Assembly (NCBI GenBank): GCA_011389745.1
Contig: JAABTQ010000002.1
Location: 186,001 to 250,000, forward strand
DNA from: Desulfobacteraceae bacterium
GTDB lineage: Bacteria; Desulfobacterota; Desulfobacteria; Desulfobacterales; SKZT01
DNA length: 64,000 nt
Direction: 5' to 3'
Part shown: piece by piece, positions 1 to 9,577 of the stretch
Numbering within the stretch: the first letter of the stretch is position 1
How the letters are laid out: every line of letters starts with the position of its first letter
Made by a program: the position numbers and the translations under genes
Notes under the pieces: generated by a model
Told to the model about the DNA's origin: nothing
Database searches by the model: none
Seen by the model: the letters and a program-made list of their open reading frames with translations, nothing else

Positions 1-419
1 TTGCTGAAAATATGCGATGCCGCCCGAAGCGCCTTTCGGTTTAATAAAAAACCAGGACCTGCTCGCAGATCTCTTCGCCTTTTTGTCGAATAAATGCCTT
101 GGAATACCACATATGGTATTTTTTGCCTCTGAGCGACATAAGGCCCCAGCATATCAGGAGCTTTATAATATGTATGGTAGGTCAGCCAAATATCAGGTAA
201 AAAGTTTTTGACCAATTTTTCAGCTCGCTGCTGTTCCATCAATATTGAAAACCATTTCCAGGGTTTCCAGTAAATCCATCGCGTTCGTAAAGGGCTTACG
301 GTTTTTATCTCATGGCCAAGATCAGCTAAAAATCCGTAAAGTCCTTTGGCAATAATTAAATCTCCCGATGGATTAGGGTGGGTAAGCGGTTTAAAGGGTG
401 CATAAAAACAGATTTTCAT
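1..419 (-). CDS. Glycosyltransferase, GT4-like N-terminal part (runs off the window start)
   Basis: Not in the ORF track as a complete ORF. Reverse strand from ATG at 419 reads MKICFYAPFKPLTHPNPSGDLIIAKGLYGFLADLGHEIKTVSPLRTRWIYWKPWKWFSILMEQQRAEKL..., open to the window edge; start overlaps the upstream gene's stop as ATGA (416-419). Confidence 0.75.
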   Translation of the reverse strand, partial: MKICFYAPFKPLTHPNPSGDLIIAKGLYGFLADLGHEIKTVSPLRTRWIYWKPWKWFSILMEQQRAEKLVKNFLPDIWLTYHTYYKAPDMLGPYVAQRQKIPYVVFQGIYSTKRRRDLRAGPGFLLNRKALRAASHIFS

Positions 420-1705
420 ATAGAAATATCTAAAACCCTCGCCAGATCCTGAATAAGCTTTCGGTTATCAAAAAATTTTGTAACTTTCTCCTTTGCCGCC
501 ACAATGATGCGATTTCGCAGGTTTTTATCCTGAAGAAGTCTGAGCATGGCATTGGCCAATGCTTCGGGACTTTCCGGAGGAACAAGGAGCCCTGTTTCTT
601 CATGCCTGATCAGTTCGGGTATGGCCGAAATATTTGTGCCCACCACCGGCACCCCCATGGCCATGCTTTCAACAAAAACATTGGGAATACCGTCACGATC
701 TCCATTTTCGGCAACTTCTGATCCTAAAACAAAAAGGTCGGCTTTTCGAAATTGTTCCAGGACAGTTTGATGCGGTCGGGTTCCCAGCCACTGCGAGACA
801 TCTTCTAATCCGAGAGTTTTGATCAGGGAAAGAATTTTTTGCCGCTCGTCTCCGTCTCCGATCAATGTGTGATGAAAGGAAAGACCTTTTGTTTTAAGTA
901 TGCGCAGTGCCTTGTAAATTGTCGTGAGCCCCTTTTTGGAGGTGATTCGGGCAACCGTCAAAAGTTGAAACGGTGGTGTGGGTTTTAGGTTTTTCTTGCT
1001 TTGGACGGCCTCGCTTGAAAAAAACTCCATATCGATCCCATGATAGATGCGATGAATCGGGGTTGCAACTGCTAACCGATCACCACGGGAAACTTGTTTT
1101 AGGTGTTTCCGATTGTATTCCGTGCAAGTTACCACAAACCTGGCCAACCCGATTTTTTCACGTAGCCGGCGGCTGTCTGATGTATAGATATCCTTTGCAT
1201 GGGCTGTGAAACTGAAGGGAATACCGCTTAAAAACGATGAAAACATCGCAACCGATGTGGGGGAATGGGCAAAATGGGCGTGAAAATGCCTCACTCCACT
1301 TGTCGGAAGAAATTTATTCACCAGATAGCCGGCCTGGAAAAGATGTTTTAACGTGGCGGATTTTTTTGTGCGCCTGAAGCGAATCACCGCTTTCCGAAAC
1401 GCTTCTGAGTAAAGCCGGGGTTGTTTTTTTGCTAATTGCATGTTGTGATATAAAAATTTTGGAAGAGGCTTTAACAGGGTTTCAGGAAGATAATCCACCT
1501 TCGCCCTGATTTTTTTGATGCTTTCATGGCAAAAACTCTCCCGGGGCTGTCTCATGGAAAAGATATGAATTTTAAAGCCGAGACGTTCCAACAGTAAAAT
1601 TTCATTAGAAATAAAGGTTTCGGAAATTCTGGGGTACCCTTTCAGGATCATTCCCAGTGTTGACGACCGGGTCAAATCAGTCCTCCTTGTCTCTGAATAC
1701 ATCAA
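416..1705 (-). CDS. Glycosyltransferase family 4 protein
   Basis: 429 aa ORF with MILKGYPRISETFI, HFHAHFAHSPTSVA, VARITSKKGLTTIYKAL, GDGDERQKI, DGIPNVFVESMAMGVPVVGTNISAIPELI (GT4 motifs). Confidence 0.9.
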   Translation of the reverse strand: MMYSETRRTDLTRSSTLGMILKGYPRISETFISNEILLLERLGFKIHIFSMRQPRESFCHESIKKIRAKVDYLPETLLKPLPKFLYHNMQLAKKQPRLYSEAFRKAVIRFRRTKKSATLKHLFQAGYLVNKFLPTSGVRHFHAHFAHSPTSVAMFSSFLSGIPFSFTAHAKDIYTSDSRRLREKIGLARFVVTCTEYNRKHLKQVSRGDRLAVATPIHRIYHGIDMEFFSSEAVQSKKNLKPTPPFQLLTVARITSKKGLTTIYKALRILKTKGLSFHHTLIGDGDERQKILSLIKTLGLEDVSQWLGTRPHQTVLEQFRKADLFVLGSEVAENGDRDGIPNVFVESMAMGVPVVGTNISAIPELIRHEETGLLVPPESPEALANAMLRLLQDKNLRNRIIVAAKEKVTKFFDNRKLIQDLARVLDISI

Positions 1706-2918
1706 GACGTTTTCTCATGGCTCCGATTCCATTGAGAGAAAAAAGTGAAATAGCCTCCCAATATCTCTCGGGGGATTCAAGCATCATAAAAATTTTATCT
1801 TTCATGCTTTTAACCGTAAGATTACACCAGGGAATGTATTCCAGAAGATTGTGTGCCTGGAATGCTTTAGCACGGATAAGCTGTTCTTTTCTCGGAGTCT
1901 CGCGAGGAATAACCAGATTAATGGTCCCCTGGCTTAAAATTTCACACAGAGTGTTATAGCCTCCCATGCTGATGGCCATATCGGCTGCGGCTAGAAGTTT
2001 TTCCATTTGGCGATAAAAATGAAACGTTTGAATTCCCAATGCTCTCGCCCGTTTGAAAATCCTCTTTCTTTCCTCTTTTGGCATGAATGGACCGGTAATT
2101 AAAATACTTTTAAAAGGCAGCGGAGCGGACTCAAATTCCAGCATGGCCAAATAGGTGTCCATCACAGCCGAACCATCACCGCCCCCTCCTGTTGTGACCA
2201 CGACAAGCTTCTCACCTTTTTTGACACCCAAATCTTTTCGAAGTTTTCGAACCGCTTCTTTGCCCGGAATTTTTCTCGGAATATAGCCGGTAAACTGAAT
2301 CTTCTTGCTGGTTTCTTCCGGTATGGCATATTCCTTAATGGGATCATAAAAATCCTGCCTTCCATAAACCCAGATCTCCGTATAAAGTTTTTCCAGGCTG
2401 TCATAAACCCCTTTATCAGTCCAATCCTTCCTAACACTTTCAGCATCGTCCATAATATCCCGGAGTCCCAGAATTGTCTGCGTTTTGGGAAGACTCCGCC
2501 TGATCCATTTTAACGTCGGTAAAACCTCTTTTTTAAGTCCGAGGGGCTCTTTGTCCACGATGAAAAGATGGGGTTGAAAAGCTTTGGCGGTGGCTGTAAT
2601 AATTTTTTTCCGAATATCCAGTGCATGACGGGGATTAATTTTTATGGAGAGCGGCAAATATTCATCATTGGTCTTTTTGATCATGCCCGGAATCCTTACA
2701 AAGTCGATTTGTTCCGGGAATGAAAACCGCCCTGCGATGGGAGATCCAGTCAAAATCAGGATATTAATGTGAGGGCTTTTTAATTGAGAGGCGATAGCCA
2801 TGGTCCGTCGAATGTGACCTAGCCCATATGTGTCATGAGAATACATCAAGATGTTGTATGTGGAATTTCGACCCATGATTTTCGCTACCTTCCAGCTGAA
2901 ATTAAAACCATTTTTCAC
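1677..2918 (-). CDS. MurG/GT28-like glycosyltransferase family protein
   Basis: 413 aa ORF; MYSHDTYGLGHIRRTMAIASQL, VVTTGGGGDGSAVMDTYL, ADMAISMGGYNTLCEILSQGTINLVIPRE. Confidence 0.8.
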   Translation of the reverse strand: MKNGFNFSWKVAKIMGRNSTYNILMYSHDTYGLGHIRRTMAIASQLKSPHINILILTGSPIAGRFSFPEQIDFVRIPGMIKKTNDEYLPLSIKINPRHALDIRKKIITATAKAFQPHLFIVDKEPLGLKKEVLPTLKWIRRSLPKTQTILGLRDIMDDAESVRKDWTDKGVYDSLEKLYTEIWVYGRQDFYDPIKEYAIPEETSKKIQFTGYIPRKIPGKEAVRKLRKDLGVKKGEKLVVVTTGGGGDGSAVMDTYLAMLEFESAPLPFKSILITGPFMPKEERKRIFKRARALGIQTFHFYRQMEKLLAAADMAISMGGYNTLCEILSQGTINLVIPRETPRKEQLIRAKAFQAHNLLEYIPWCNLTVKSMKDKIFMMLESPERYWEAISLFSLNGIGAMRKRLDVFRDKED

Positions 2919-3471
2919 CCTGAGATTTCAATGACTGTGAAAGTTGAAATTTTTCCTGGTCAATAATTTTTTTGACGGCGTCATTGTCGGCATCGTCCCG
3001 TTCTCCGATTTTTATGGCAGGAACTCCTGCCCATATTTCATAAGGCCCCGGATTCTGAGTTAAAACAGAGCCTGCTCCAATAATGACCCCATCCGGAATA
3101 TGCGTGACCTGATACAGCACGATAGCGCCGTCGTAAATACACACGTCGGAACCAATGTATTTATCCTGCCAGACAACACCATATTGCGTTTCTATGGCCA
3201 GAAGCGGTTGACGGCCTGCATGAATATGGTCATGGGTGTAGATACGGCATCGGGCGGTAATATTACACCATGGGCCAATATAAACAAAGCCTGTGCAATC
3301 AATCAAAGAAAAGCGGCTGATCAATAAATTTGTTTCATAATCATCGGACAGGAATGCCTCGGGAGAGATGATAAGGCTACCCTTGTGAACATTTGAATGC
3401 GGGTGTCGTATTGCATCAGAAAGGGCTTCTTTCAGCTCCTTCCGACTCATGGTTGTGGGACCGAATGACAT
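2902..3471 (-). CDS. Acyltransferase with left-handed beta-helix hexapeptide repeats
   Basis: 189 aa; GPWCNITARCRIYTHDHIHAG, IGSDVCIYDGAIVLYQVTHIPDGVIIGAGSVLTQNPGPYEIWAGVPAIKIG. Confidence 0.85.
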   Translation of the reverse strand: MSFGPTTMSRKELKEALSDAIRHPHSNVHKGSLIISPEAFLSDDYETNLLISRFSLIDCTGFVYIGPWCNITARCRIYTHDHIHAGRQPLLAIETQYGVVWQDKYIGSDVCIYDGAIVLYQVTHIPDGVIIGAGSVLTQNPGPYEIWAGVPAIKIGERDDADNDAVKKIIDQEKFQLSQSLKSQGEKWF

Positions 3472-3634
3472 ATGTGCAGGATAGTTATCGCAATATCTTA
3501 TAAGTTAAATTCATTTTTGAGCACCGCCAAAAAATGTTTGAACCTATTGATTGAAAAATTATTATCCTTTATATGGATAATCGGGTATGGAAAATCGATC
3601 TTTTATTATAATAACTCGACAGTCCAAAGTACTC

Positions 3635-3714
3635 CGTCATGCCGGACTTGATCCGGCATCCAGAAAAACCAGCTTCTTGAAACCACCTGGATTCCGGCCT
3701 CCGCCGAAATGACG
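3635..3714. repeat. Repeat family B core palindrome (CGTCATgCCGG...CCGGattcCGGaatGACG type)
   Basis: cgtcatgccggacttgatccggcatccag...ctggattccggcctccgccgaaatgacg; right flank GATACAAAAAGATCGATAATGATTG recurs at 16867-16892. Confidence 0.8.
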
Positions 3715-3800
3715 ATACAAAAAGATCGATAATGATTGATTCCAGGCATTTATAAAAACTTAAGGCTGTCAAGATAATAAAAACAGCATCAGGAAAAATA

Positions 3801-4754
3801 ATGGCTAACTCAAAGGTACATCCCGTTCATCAATTCGAACCTTGGCAGATTTGGCCTGGTTCGTTCGGTAACCCTCCTACGGATGGCAATTACCCTTTTC
3901 CGGACAAAATTCCCCTGATTGTGACCCGATCGACTCCCATTGCCTCCTTGGGTTCATGTTTTGCCAGAGAAATCAAACGGCGTTTAATAAACAAACGTTT
4001 TAACTATATTACCGAAGAGACTCACCATCCCGCGTCCATTCATGCGAGTGCCGCATGGGAAAGGATATACAATACCTTTTCTATGCGGCAGGTTTTTGAA
4101 TACACGTTTGAAAGTTTCGATCCTCAAGTACGATGGTGGCAATCTCCTGAAACCTTTAGGATTCAAGACCCTTACCGACGAATAATCCTTTATGACTCCT
4201 ATGAAAAAGCCCAAGATGATTTTGATCGTCACATAACACACTCCAGAAAAGCTTTAACTTCCGCTCGACTTCTTATTATCACCCTCGGGCTTACCGAAAT
4301 CTGGGAAGACAGGTTGGACGGTTCCGTAATTTGTCTTCCCTCAGGCCCTTATGTCAATGAGGGCGGAGATATGAGCCGCTATCGCTTTCGCATAAGCCGC
4401 TACGCCGAAAATCTTGAAAACCTGGAACTTATGCATGAGATCATGTCCAAAAACAATCCTGATTGCATATTGATGGTAACTGTATCACCAGTCCATCTAT
4501 GGGCAACTTTCAGAAATGATGAAGATGTAATCACCGCATCCTGTAACTCCAAAAGCACCCTTCGTGCCGTTGCGGATGAATTTACGGCCCGACATGACAA
4601 TGTCTTTTATTTTCCGGCTTTTGAAATGGCAACCATTTATAGACCTTTTGTCGGGGAATCCATTTTTTCGGATGGAGCCGAAAATTTCCATGTGAATAAA
4701 GCAACCGTCAAGTTTATCATGAGTCAGTTTTTTAAAAATTATACCCGTGCTTAA
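3801..4754 (+). CDS. GSCFA domain-containing protein
   Basis: 317 aa; literal IASLGSCFAREIKRRL motif followed by TLGLTEIW. Confidence 0.85.
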   Translation: MANSKVHPVHQFEPWQIWPGSFGNPPTDGNYPFPDKIPLIVTRSTPIASLGSCFAREIKRRLINKRFNYITEETHHPASIHASAAWERIYNTFSMRQVFEYTFESFDPQVRWWQSPETFRIQDPYRRIILYDSYEKAQDDFDRHITHSRKALTSARLLIITLGLTEIWEDRLDGSVICLPSGPYVNEGGDMSRYRFRISRYAENLENLELMHEIMSKNNPDCILMVTVSPVHLWATFRNDEDVITASCNSKSTLRAVADEFTARHDNVFYFPAFEMATIYRPFVGESIFSDGAENFHVNKATVKFIMSQFFKNYTRA

Positions 4755-5052
4755 CTTGATCCGGCCATCAGGTTGTGGCAACTATATGGATATAACCTTG
4801 CTTAAGTCAAGATTTTTTCATGATTAATTTGGCTGACAATCGGATTTCACACAAACAGGTTACACTCAAATCAAATTAAGCACATGAATATTTTCTGTTT
4901 CTTTACAGACTTTTCACGAAGGTCATTGATAATTTCTCTTTGAGCGTCGATTTCCCTCCGGATTGTTTTGCCCGGTGATCGTGTATTTTTTCGGTTTGTA
5001 AATATTAAATGATACTGTTGCATGAGGTCTGCATTTCTGGTAATTCTTGATC

Positions 5053-5184
5053 CTAAGTTGAGCGATTTCATTTTCTTCTAACGTCATACCGGCGCAGGCC
5101 GGAATCCAGATTGTTGGGTTCACCTACCGGATTCCGGCCTGCGCCGGAATGACGGTTATATGTCATCGGAATCACTCAACTTAG
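5053..5184. repeat. Repeat family B MITE-like element, copy with both terminal inverted repeats
   Basis: CTAAGTTGAGCGAT ... CGTCATACCGGCGCAGGCCGGAATCCAG...CCGGATTCCGGCCTGCGCCGGAATGACG ... ATCACTCAACTTAG. Confidence 0.85.
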
Positions 5185-5302
5185 ATTGATGATTATTCTT
5201 AAAAATTTTCTGATTATAAAGGTTTCAGTGGTCTGGATTGGTCCCGGACGAATCGGTTTTATGAACACTGAAACCAATTTACCTGGAAGAAAGGAATAGC
5301 CT

Positions 5303-5968
5303 GTGGAAACAACCAACAATGTCAAAACATCCTCCCAAATTCCCAGAATAGGCGATAAAGCACCCAATTTTGAAGCAGAAAGTACTTTCGGTCCTCTTCA
5401 ACTGGAAGATTTCAAAGGAAGCTGGCTTGTTTTTTTCTCTCACCCCGCGGATTTCACACCGGTCTGCACCACTGAGTTTATCGAGTTTGCAAAAAACTAT
5501 GAAAAACTCAGAAAACTCAATTGTGAACTCTTAGGCCTGAGCATCGACAGTATTTTCTCGCACATCAGCTGGGTAAGAAACATAGAGGAAAAATTCGGTG
5601 TTAAGATTCCTTTTCCGATCATTGTTGACCTTGATGCCTCTGTAGCTAACCTGTATGGGATGATCATGCCCGGCGACAGCAACACCGAAACATCACGCTG
5701 TGTTTTTGTAATTGATCCTGATGGTAAAATTCGTGCCATGATTTATTACCCTTTGACCACCGGACGTAATATTGATGAAATTATTCGCCTGGTTCAGGCA
5801 CTTCAAACCACCGATAAGCACACGGTAGCCACCCCTGCTAACTGGAGGCCGGGCGAAAAAGTGATTGTCCCACCGCCGAGATCTCAGGAAGCTGCTCAGG
5901 AACGAATGAACCAGGATTATGACTGCGTAGACTGGTACTTTTGCAAAAAATCCCTGGAGAAAGATTAA
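5303..5968 (+). CDS. Peroxiredoxin (1-Cys/Prx6-like)
   Basis: 221 aa; GDKAPNFEAESTFGPLQLEDFKGSWLVFFSHPADFTPVCTTEF and C-terminal NWRPGEKVIVPPP. Confidence 0.92.
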   Translation: METTNNVKTSSQIPRIGDKAPNFEAESTFGPLQLEDFKGSWLVFFSHPADFTPVCTTEFIEFAKNYEKLRKLNCELLGLSIDSIFSHISWVRNIEEKFGVKIPFPIIVDLDASVANLYGMIMPGDSNTETSRCVFVIDPDGKIRAMIYYPLTTGRNIDEIIRLVQALQTTDKHTVATPANWRPGEKVIVPPPRSQEAAQERMNQDYDCVDWYFCKKSLEKD

Positions 5969-5970
5969 TC

Positions 5971-6204
5971 GTGGCTTGTATCGATAAAGACGGCAACATT
6001 ACCCGAAGTGCTGAACTTATGCTGCTTGCGGCAGTTGAACCTAATGATATTGAAACAATAATCAGGGAATGTGGGCTTGCTCCATTTCGGGTCAGAAGCG
6101 GTCTCAGAGAGCTTGAAAAAGTCGGCTTGATTCAAATGAAAGGTAATTTATATCAGGTCACACCCATGGGAATAGAAAAACTGGAGGGAAAGCTAAGTCA
6201 TTAA
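5971..6204 (+). CDS. Small winged-helix-like hypothetical protein
   Basis: Within ORF 5941..6204; likely GTG start at 5971 (VACIDKDGNITRSAELML...FRVRSGLRELEKVGLIQMKGNLYQVTPMGIEKL), directly after the peroxiredoxin stop. Confidence 0.6.
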   Translation: MACIDKDGNITRSAELMLLAAVEPNDIETIIRECGLAPFRVRSGLRELEKVGLIQMKGNLYQVTPMGIEKLEGKLSH

Positions 6205-6219
6205 TCCGGCCGTTTTTCC

Positions 6220-6618
6220 TCAACCTTCCCGGGTTGCCATTGTTTTCCCCCGTGCCTTAATCTCAGAAGCAAATATCGCCATTTGGGTAAAGGTTCCTTT
6301 TGCCACAAGTTTTTCAATACTTTTATTGCATGAAAAGATTTCCGATTCTGCAACTTTGATCTTTTTGCCGTTATTGATCACTTTAGCTTTGCAAATCACA
6401 AGGTCACCGGTGCAGGGTTTAAAGTAATTCATTTTAAATTCAATGGTCAAAATTCGATAGTTTTCTGAAACCGATGAGAAAGAAGCATACCCTGCTGTAT
6501 GGTCCGCAAGAGTTGCCAAAACACCTGCATGAACAAAACTGTCCTGTTGAAGATGTTCAGGACGTATAATAAATTTTGTATCCATTTCACCAAATTCGCC
6601 TTGACGGTATTTTTTCAA
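6220..6618 (-). CDS. PaaI-type hotdog-fold thioesterase
   Basis: 132 aa; QDSFVHAGVLATLADHTAGYASFS, FKMNYFKPCTGDLVICKAKVINNGKKI. Confidence 0.8.
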   Translation of the reverse strand: MKKYRQGEFGEMDTKFIIRPEHLQQDSFVHAGVLATLADHTAGYASFSSVSENYRILTIEFKMNYFKPCTGDLVICKAKVINNGKKIKVAESEIFSCNKSIEKLVAKGTFTQMAIFASEIKARGKTMATREG

Positions 6619-6644
6619 TGCCCGGTTAACACTGCTTTTGGAAA

Positions 6645-7425
6645 CACCAAATGTTTTTAATATTCGAGGATTTCACGCCAGGCGGAATCTTCAGCCGCAC
6701 TTCCCCGGTGGCACTCGTCGATAATCACCAGGTCAAAAAAATCAGGGAGAATTGTTTGTAAATCTTGCGAAACTCTTCGGTGCCGCTGACCGCCTGGTAA
6801 AGGGCCAGATAAATTTCAAAGGCTTTGTTCACTTCCCGGTTTCTGATCTTGGTCATGGCGGTACCGAACGGTTTGAAATCGTTGACCCGGGTCTGATCCA
6901 CCAGGATGTTGCGGTCGGCTAAAAAAGAATCCGCTTTTTGGTGCGGGATTTCCACAAGCGCCAGATAATTTGGAACGCCGTGTAGGTTTTGCCTGTTCCG
7001 GTGGTCATGACCAGGAGAATGCGATCCTGGCCTCCAGCAATGGCCTCCAGGGTTCGGTTAATGGTTATCCTTTGATAATATCGGGGGGTTTTTCCTGAAA
7101 TAGCCGTGTGGTAATCCTGAGTGACAAGGGGTAACTTGTCATTTTCAATGTTTTTGTATGCACAATAGCGCTTCCACAATATTTCAGGTGACGGAAACCC
7201 GTTCAAATGAAGCTCCGTTTCCGTTTTGCTGCTAAGACCAGTCCGGTCATGGAATAAAAAAGCGTCCCCGTTGGAACTGAAAACAAAGGGGATGTCCAGA
7301 ATTTCGGCATATCCCAGAGCCTGCTGCATGCCGCTGCCGACTGAGTGGGTGTTATCCTTGGCCTCTATTATGGCCACCGGAATATTGGGACTGTAATGCA
7401 ACATCGCGGTTTGCTTTAACTAGTG
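6645..7425 (-). pseudogene. Type I restriction endonuclease HsdR remnant
   Basis: Two frame-shifted ORFs (6919..7404, 6725..6955) plus a third frame reading [25 protein letters not shown]. Contains VAIIEAKDN, PRYYQRITINRTLEAIAGGQDRILLVMTTGTGKTYTAFQIIWRLWKS, LADRNILVDQTRVNDFKPFG; both termini absent. Confidence 0.85.
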
Positions 7426-8110
7426 AAAGAATGTAACACTCGGGCTCATCGATGAATGTTTGAATATCGAAACCAAAAGGTCGAAACAAACTTTCAGCTT
7501 CCGACTGATCCGGAAATTCATCCAGAGGGTAAGGAGCATTGCGTTTTAATTTTTTTATGAAGGCTTTTCCCAGCGGATGGCTGATCACCATGCGGCCGCC
7601 TATTTTCATCATCCTGGCGATATTTTCAAATGCCCCTTCCTTGTCCGCGATATTCGGATAACAGGCGTTTATAAAAACAACATCAACAGTTGAATCGGGT
7701 AAATTGAGATCTTTTATGTCTGCTCTGAAAGTTTCCACTTCAGGATAGTTTTTTTTGATTTGCCCCAGCATGTTTTCCGAAAGATCACTGGCACAAATCC
7801 GGGAGGGATTGTATTTCCGAATGACTGGAACCAGGATGCCGGTACCGGAACCCACGTCCAGCAAAACATTTTCCTTTTCAATTTTTCCCTCAGCCACTAT
7901 TTTTTCCAGCCTTTCCGGGACTCCTTCGGGTAAAGGAGGTTCAAACATATGAAACAGCTCATTAAATTGCTGCTGTTGCAATCGGTTGATTCGTTCGATT
8001 TCTTTTGTAGTCGGTTTTTTAAAAGCCTTTGTCATCATCTCACCGGTTATCGCGGTTATCCTGAAACTGAGCATCGCCTGGTGACTTTTTTTGTTAGAAA
8101 AATTGATCAT
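7352..8110 (-). CDS. Class I SAM-dependent methyltransferase (C-terminus replaced at junction with HsdR relic)
   Basis: VLLDVGSGTGILVPVIRKYNPSRICASDLSENML, VDVVFINACYPNIADKEGAFENIARMMKIGGRMVISHPLG; likely start at MMTKAFKKPTTKEIER. Confidence 0.85.
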   Translation of the reverse strand: MINFSNKKSHQAMLSFRITAITGEMMTKAFKKPTTKEIERINRLQQQQFNELFHMFEPPLPEGVPERLEKIVAEGKIEKENVLLDVGSGTGILVPVIRKYNPSRICASDLSENMLGQIKKNYPEVETFRADIKDLNLPDSTVDVVFINACYPNIADKEGAFENIARMMKIGGRMVISHPLGKAFIKKLKRNAPYPLDEFPDQSEAESLFRPFGFDIQTFIDEPECYILSLVKANRDVALQSQYSGGHNRGQG

Positions 8111-8645
8111 TTCGGACTTTTTACGAGTTCATCAAACCATTAAACTATCTATTTCTATAACACCTGTAAAAAAAACTCAACTTTTCAATGAACTCACGAC
8201 ATCTTATGATTTTTACCTTTTGCTTTTTCCACTGTCCTCTCCTCAGAGTCAAACGCATGATAACTGATAAATTTTTTTTTTCCAGGGTGTAAAGAAAAAC
8301 ATTCGGTGCAACAGTTTGGAACCGACTTATTCAGCAATGAAAACAGTTAGTAACCAATATCCGTGCGGATGATTTTTGTATTCTCCACAATCTGAATCCA
8401 TGGCATGAACTTTGTACATACACAGATTGAAACTTTCGGAAGCAACCGGCTTGAAGCAAAGGCCATTCAAACTAAAATAAAATGTCCGTTCCGGCAAGAG
8501 GAAGTTTTAATTGTCCGGGGAAATATTAGCACCATAAGATAAAACAACCATCTTGATAAAAGGAGGGCATACCTTTAACCGTTCAAACACTGAACAATAC
8601 CAAAGCCAATAACCATATGTTTTGATAATTTAAGGAGAACAACTC

Positions 8646-9560
8646 ATGACGAAAAAAATAAAAGTGATGATGGTAGACGACGAAACAAGATTTCGTGAAG
8701 TGACCTCAACACTGCTGAACAAGAAAGGATTTGAAACCACCATCGCCGCAAGCGGTGAGGAGGCAATCAGTATTATAGAGAAAAATCCCCAGGATGTTGT
8801 TGTTCTGGATGTAAAAATGGGGGGCATGGATGGACACGCAGCCCTGGCGCAAATTAAAAAAATCGCTCCCGAAACTCAGGTGATCATGCTCACCGGGCAT
8901 GGGAATATCGAATCCGCCGTCAGTTCACGTGATCTGGCCGCATTTGATTATTTGAACAAACCCTGCGACATCGATCTCCTTTCCATAAAAATCAACGAAG
9001 CCTATGCCGTGCGCCAAAGCAAAGTGCACCGGCCTGAAAAAAAGGTCAAGGATATCATGACCAGCATCGAAAATTACTCGACCGTATCCGTAAACACCAC
9101 GGTCCGGGAAGCTATCGGCAAACTCATGAACTCCCTCAGCGAGCTTGTTTCCAGCAGCCGGATCCGGGAAGCCGGGCACAGGTCGCTGCTTGTTTTTGAT
9201 GAAAATAAAAATCTGCTCGGACTGCTGAGCATAAAGGATTTGATCAAAGGAGTAAGACCGTTTTATCTGGCACTTCCTCATTCCTCCATGGCTGAAAGTG
9301 TCCGGTTTTCCCATGTAATGACTAGTGGCTGGGACGAACTTTTTACCATTCAGTTAAAAGCTCTTGCTGATAAAAAAGTGGGAGAACTTACATTGGAACC
9401 TACACCCATGATCGATGAAGATTCAAACCTCATGGAGGTGGCTGAAATGCTTTTTAAATCAAAGCAGACACGCCTCATCGTCACCTCCGGGAAAAAAGCG
9501 GTCGGCATTTTGAGGGAACAGGATCTTTTCTTTGAAATCGTAAATATTATCACCAGATAA
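8646..9560 (+). CDS. Response regulator receiver fused to tandem CBS domains
   Basis: REC: KVMMVDDETRFREV...VVVLDVKMGGMDG...LNKPCD; CBS: VKDIMTSIENYSTVSVNTTVREAIGKLM...LLSIKDLIKG...ILREQDLFFEIV. Confidence 0.9.
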   Translation: MTKKIKVMMVDDETRFREVTSTLLNKKGFETTIAASGEEAISIIEKNPQDVVVLDVKMGGMDGHAALAQIKKIAPETQVIMLTGHGNIESAVSSRDLAAFDYLNKPCDIDLLSIKINEAYAVRQSKVHRPEKKVKDIMTSIENYSTVSVNTTVREAIGKLMNSLSELVSSSRIREAGHRSLLVFDENKNLLGLLSIKDLIKGVRPFYLALPHSSMAESVRFSHVMTSGWDELFTIQLKALADKKVGELTLEPTPMIDEDSNLMEVAEMLFKSKQTRLIVTSGKKAVGILREQDLFFEIVNIITR

Positions 9561-9577
9561 TTTTTCAGGAGGACGAA

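Noticed and set aside
8397-8416. Possible sigma54 element TGGCATGAACTTTGTAC upstream of the REC-CBS gene
   Set aside because: The -12 GC dinucleotide is GT, so the match is too weak.
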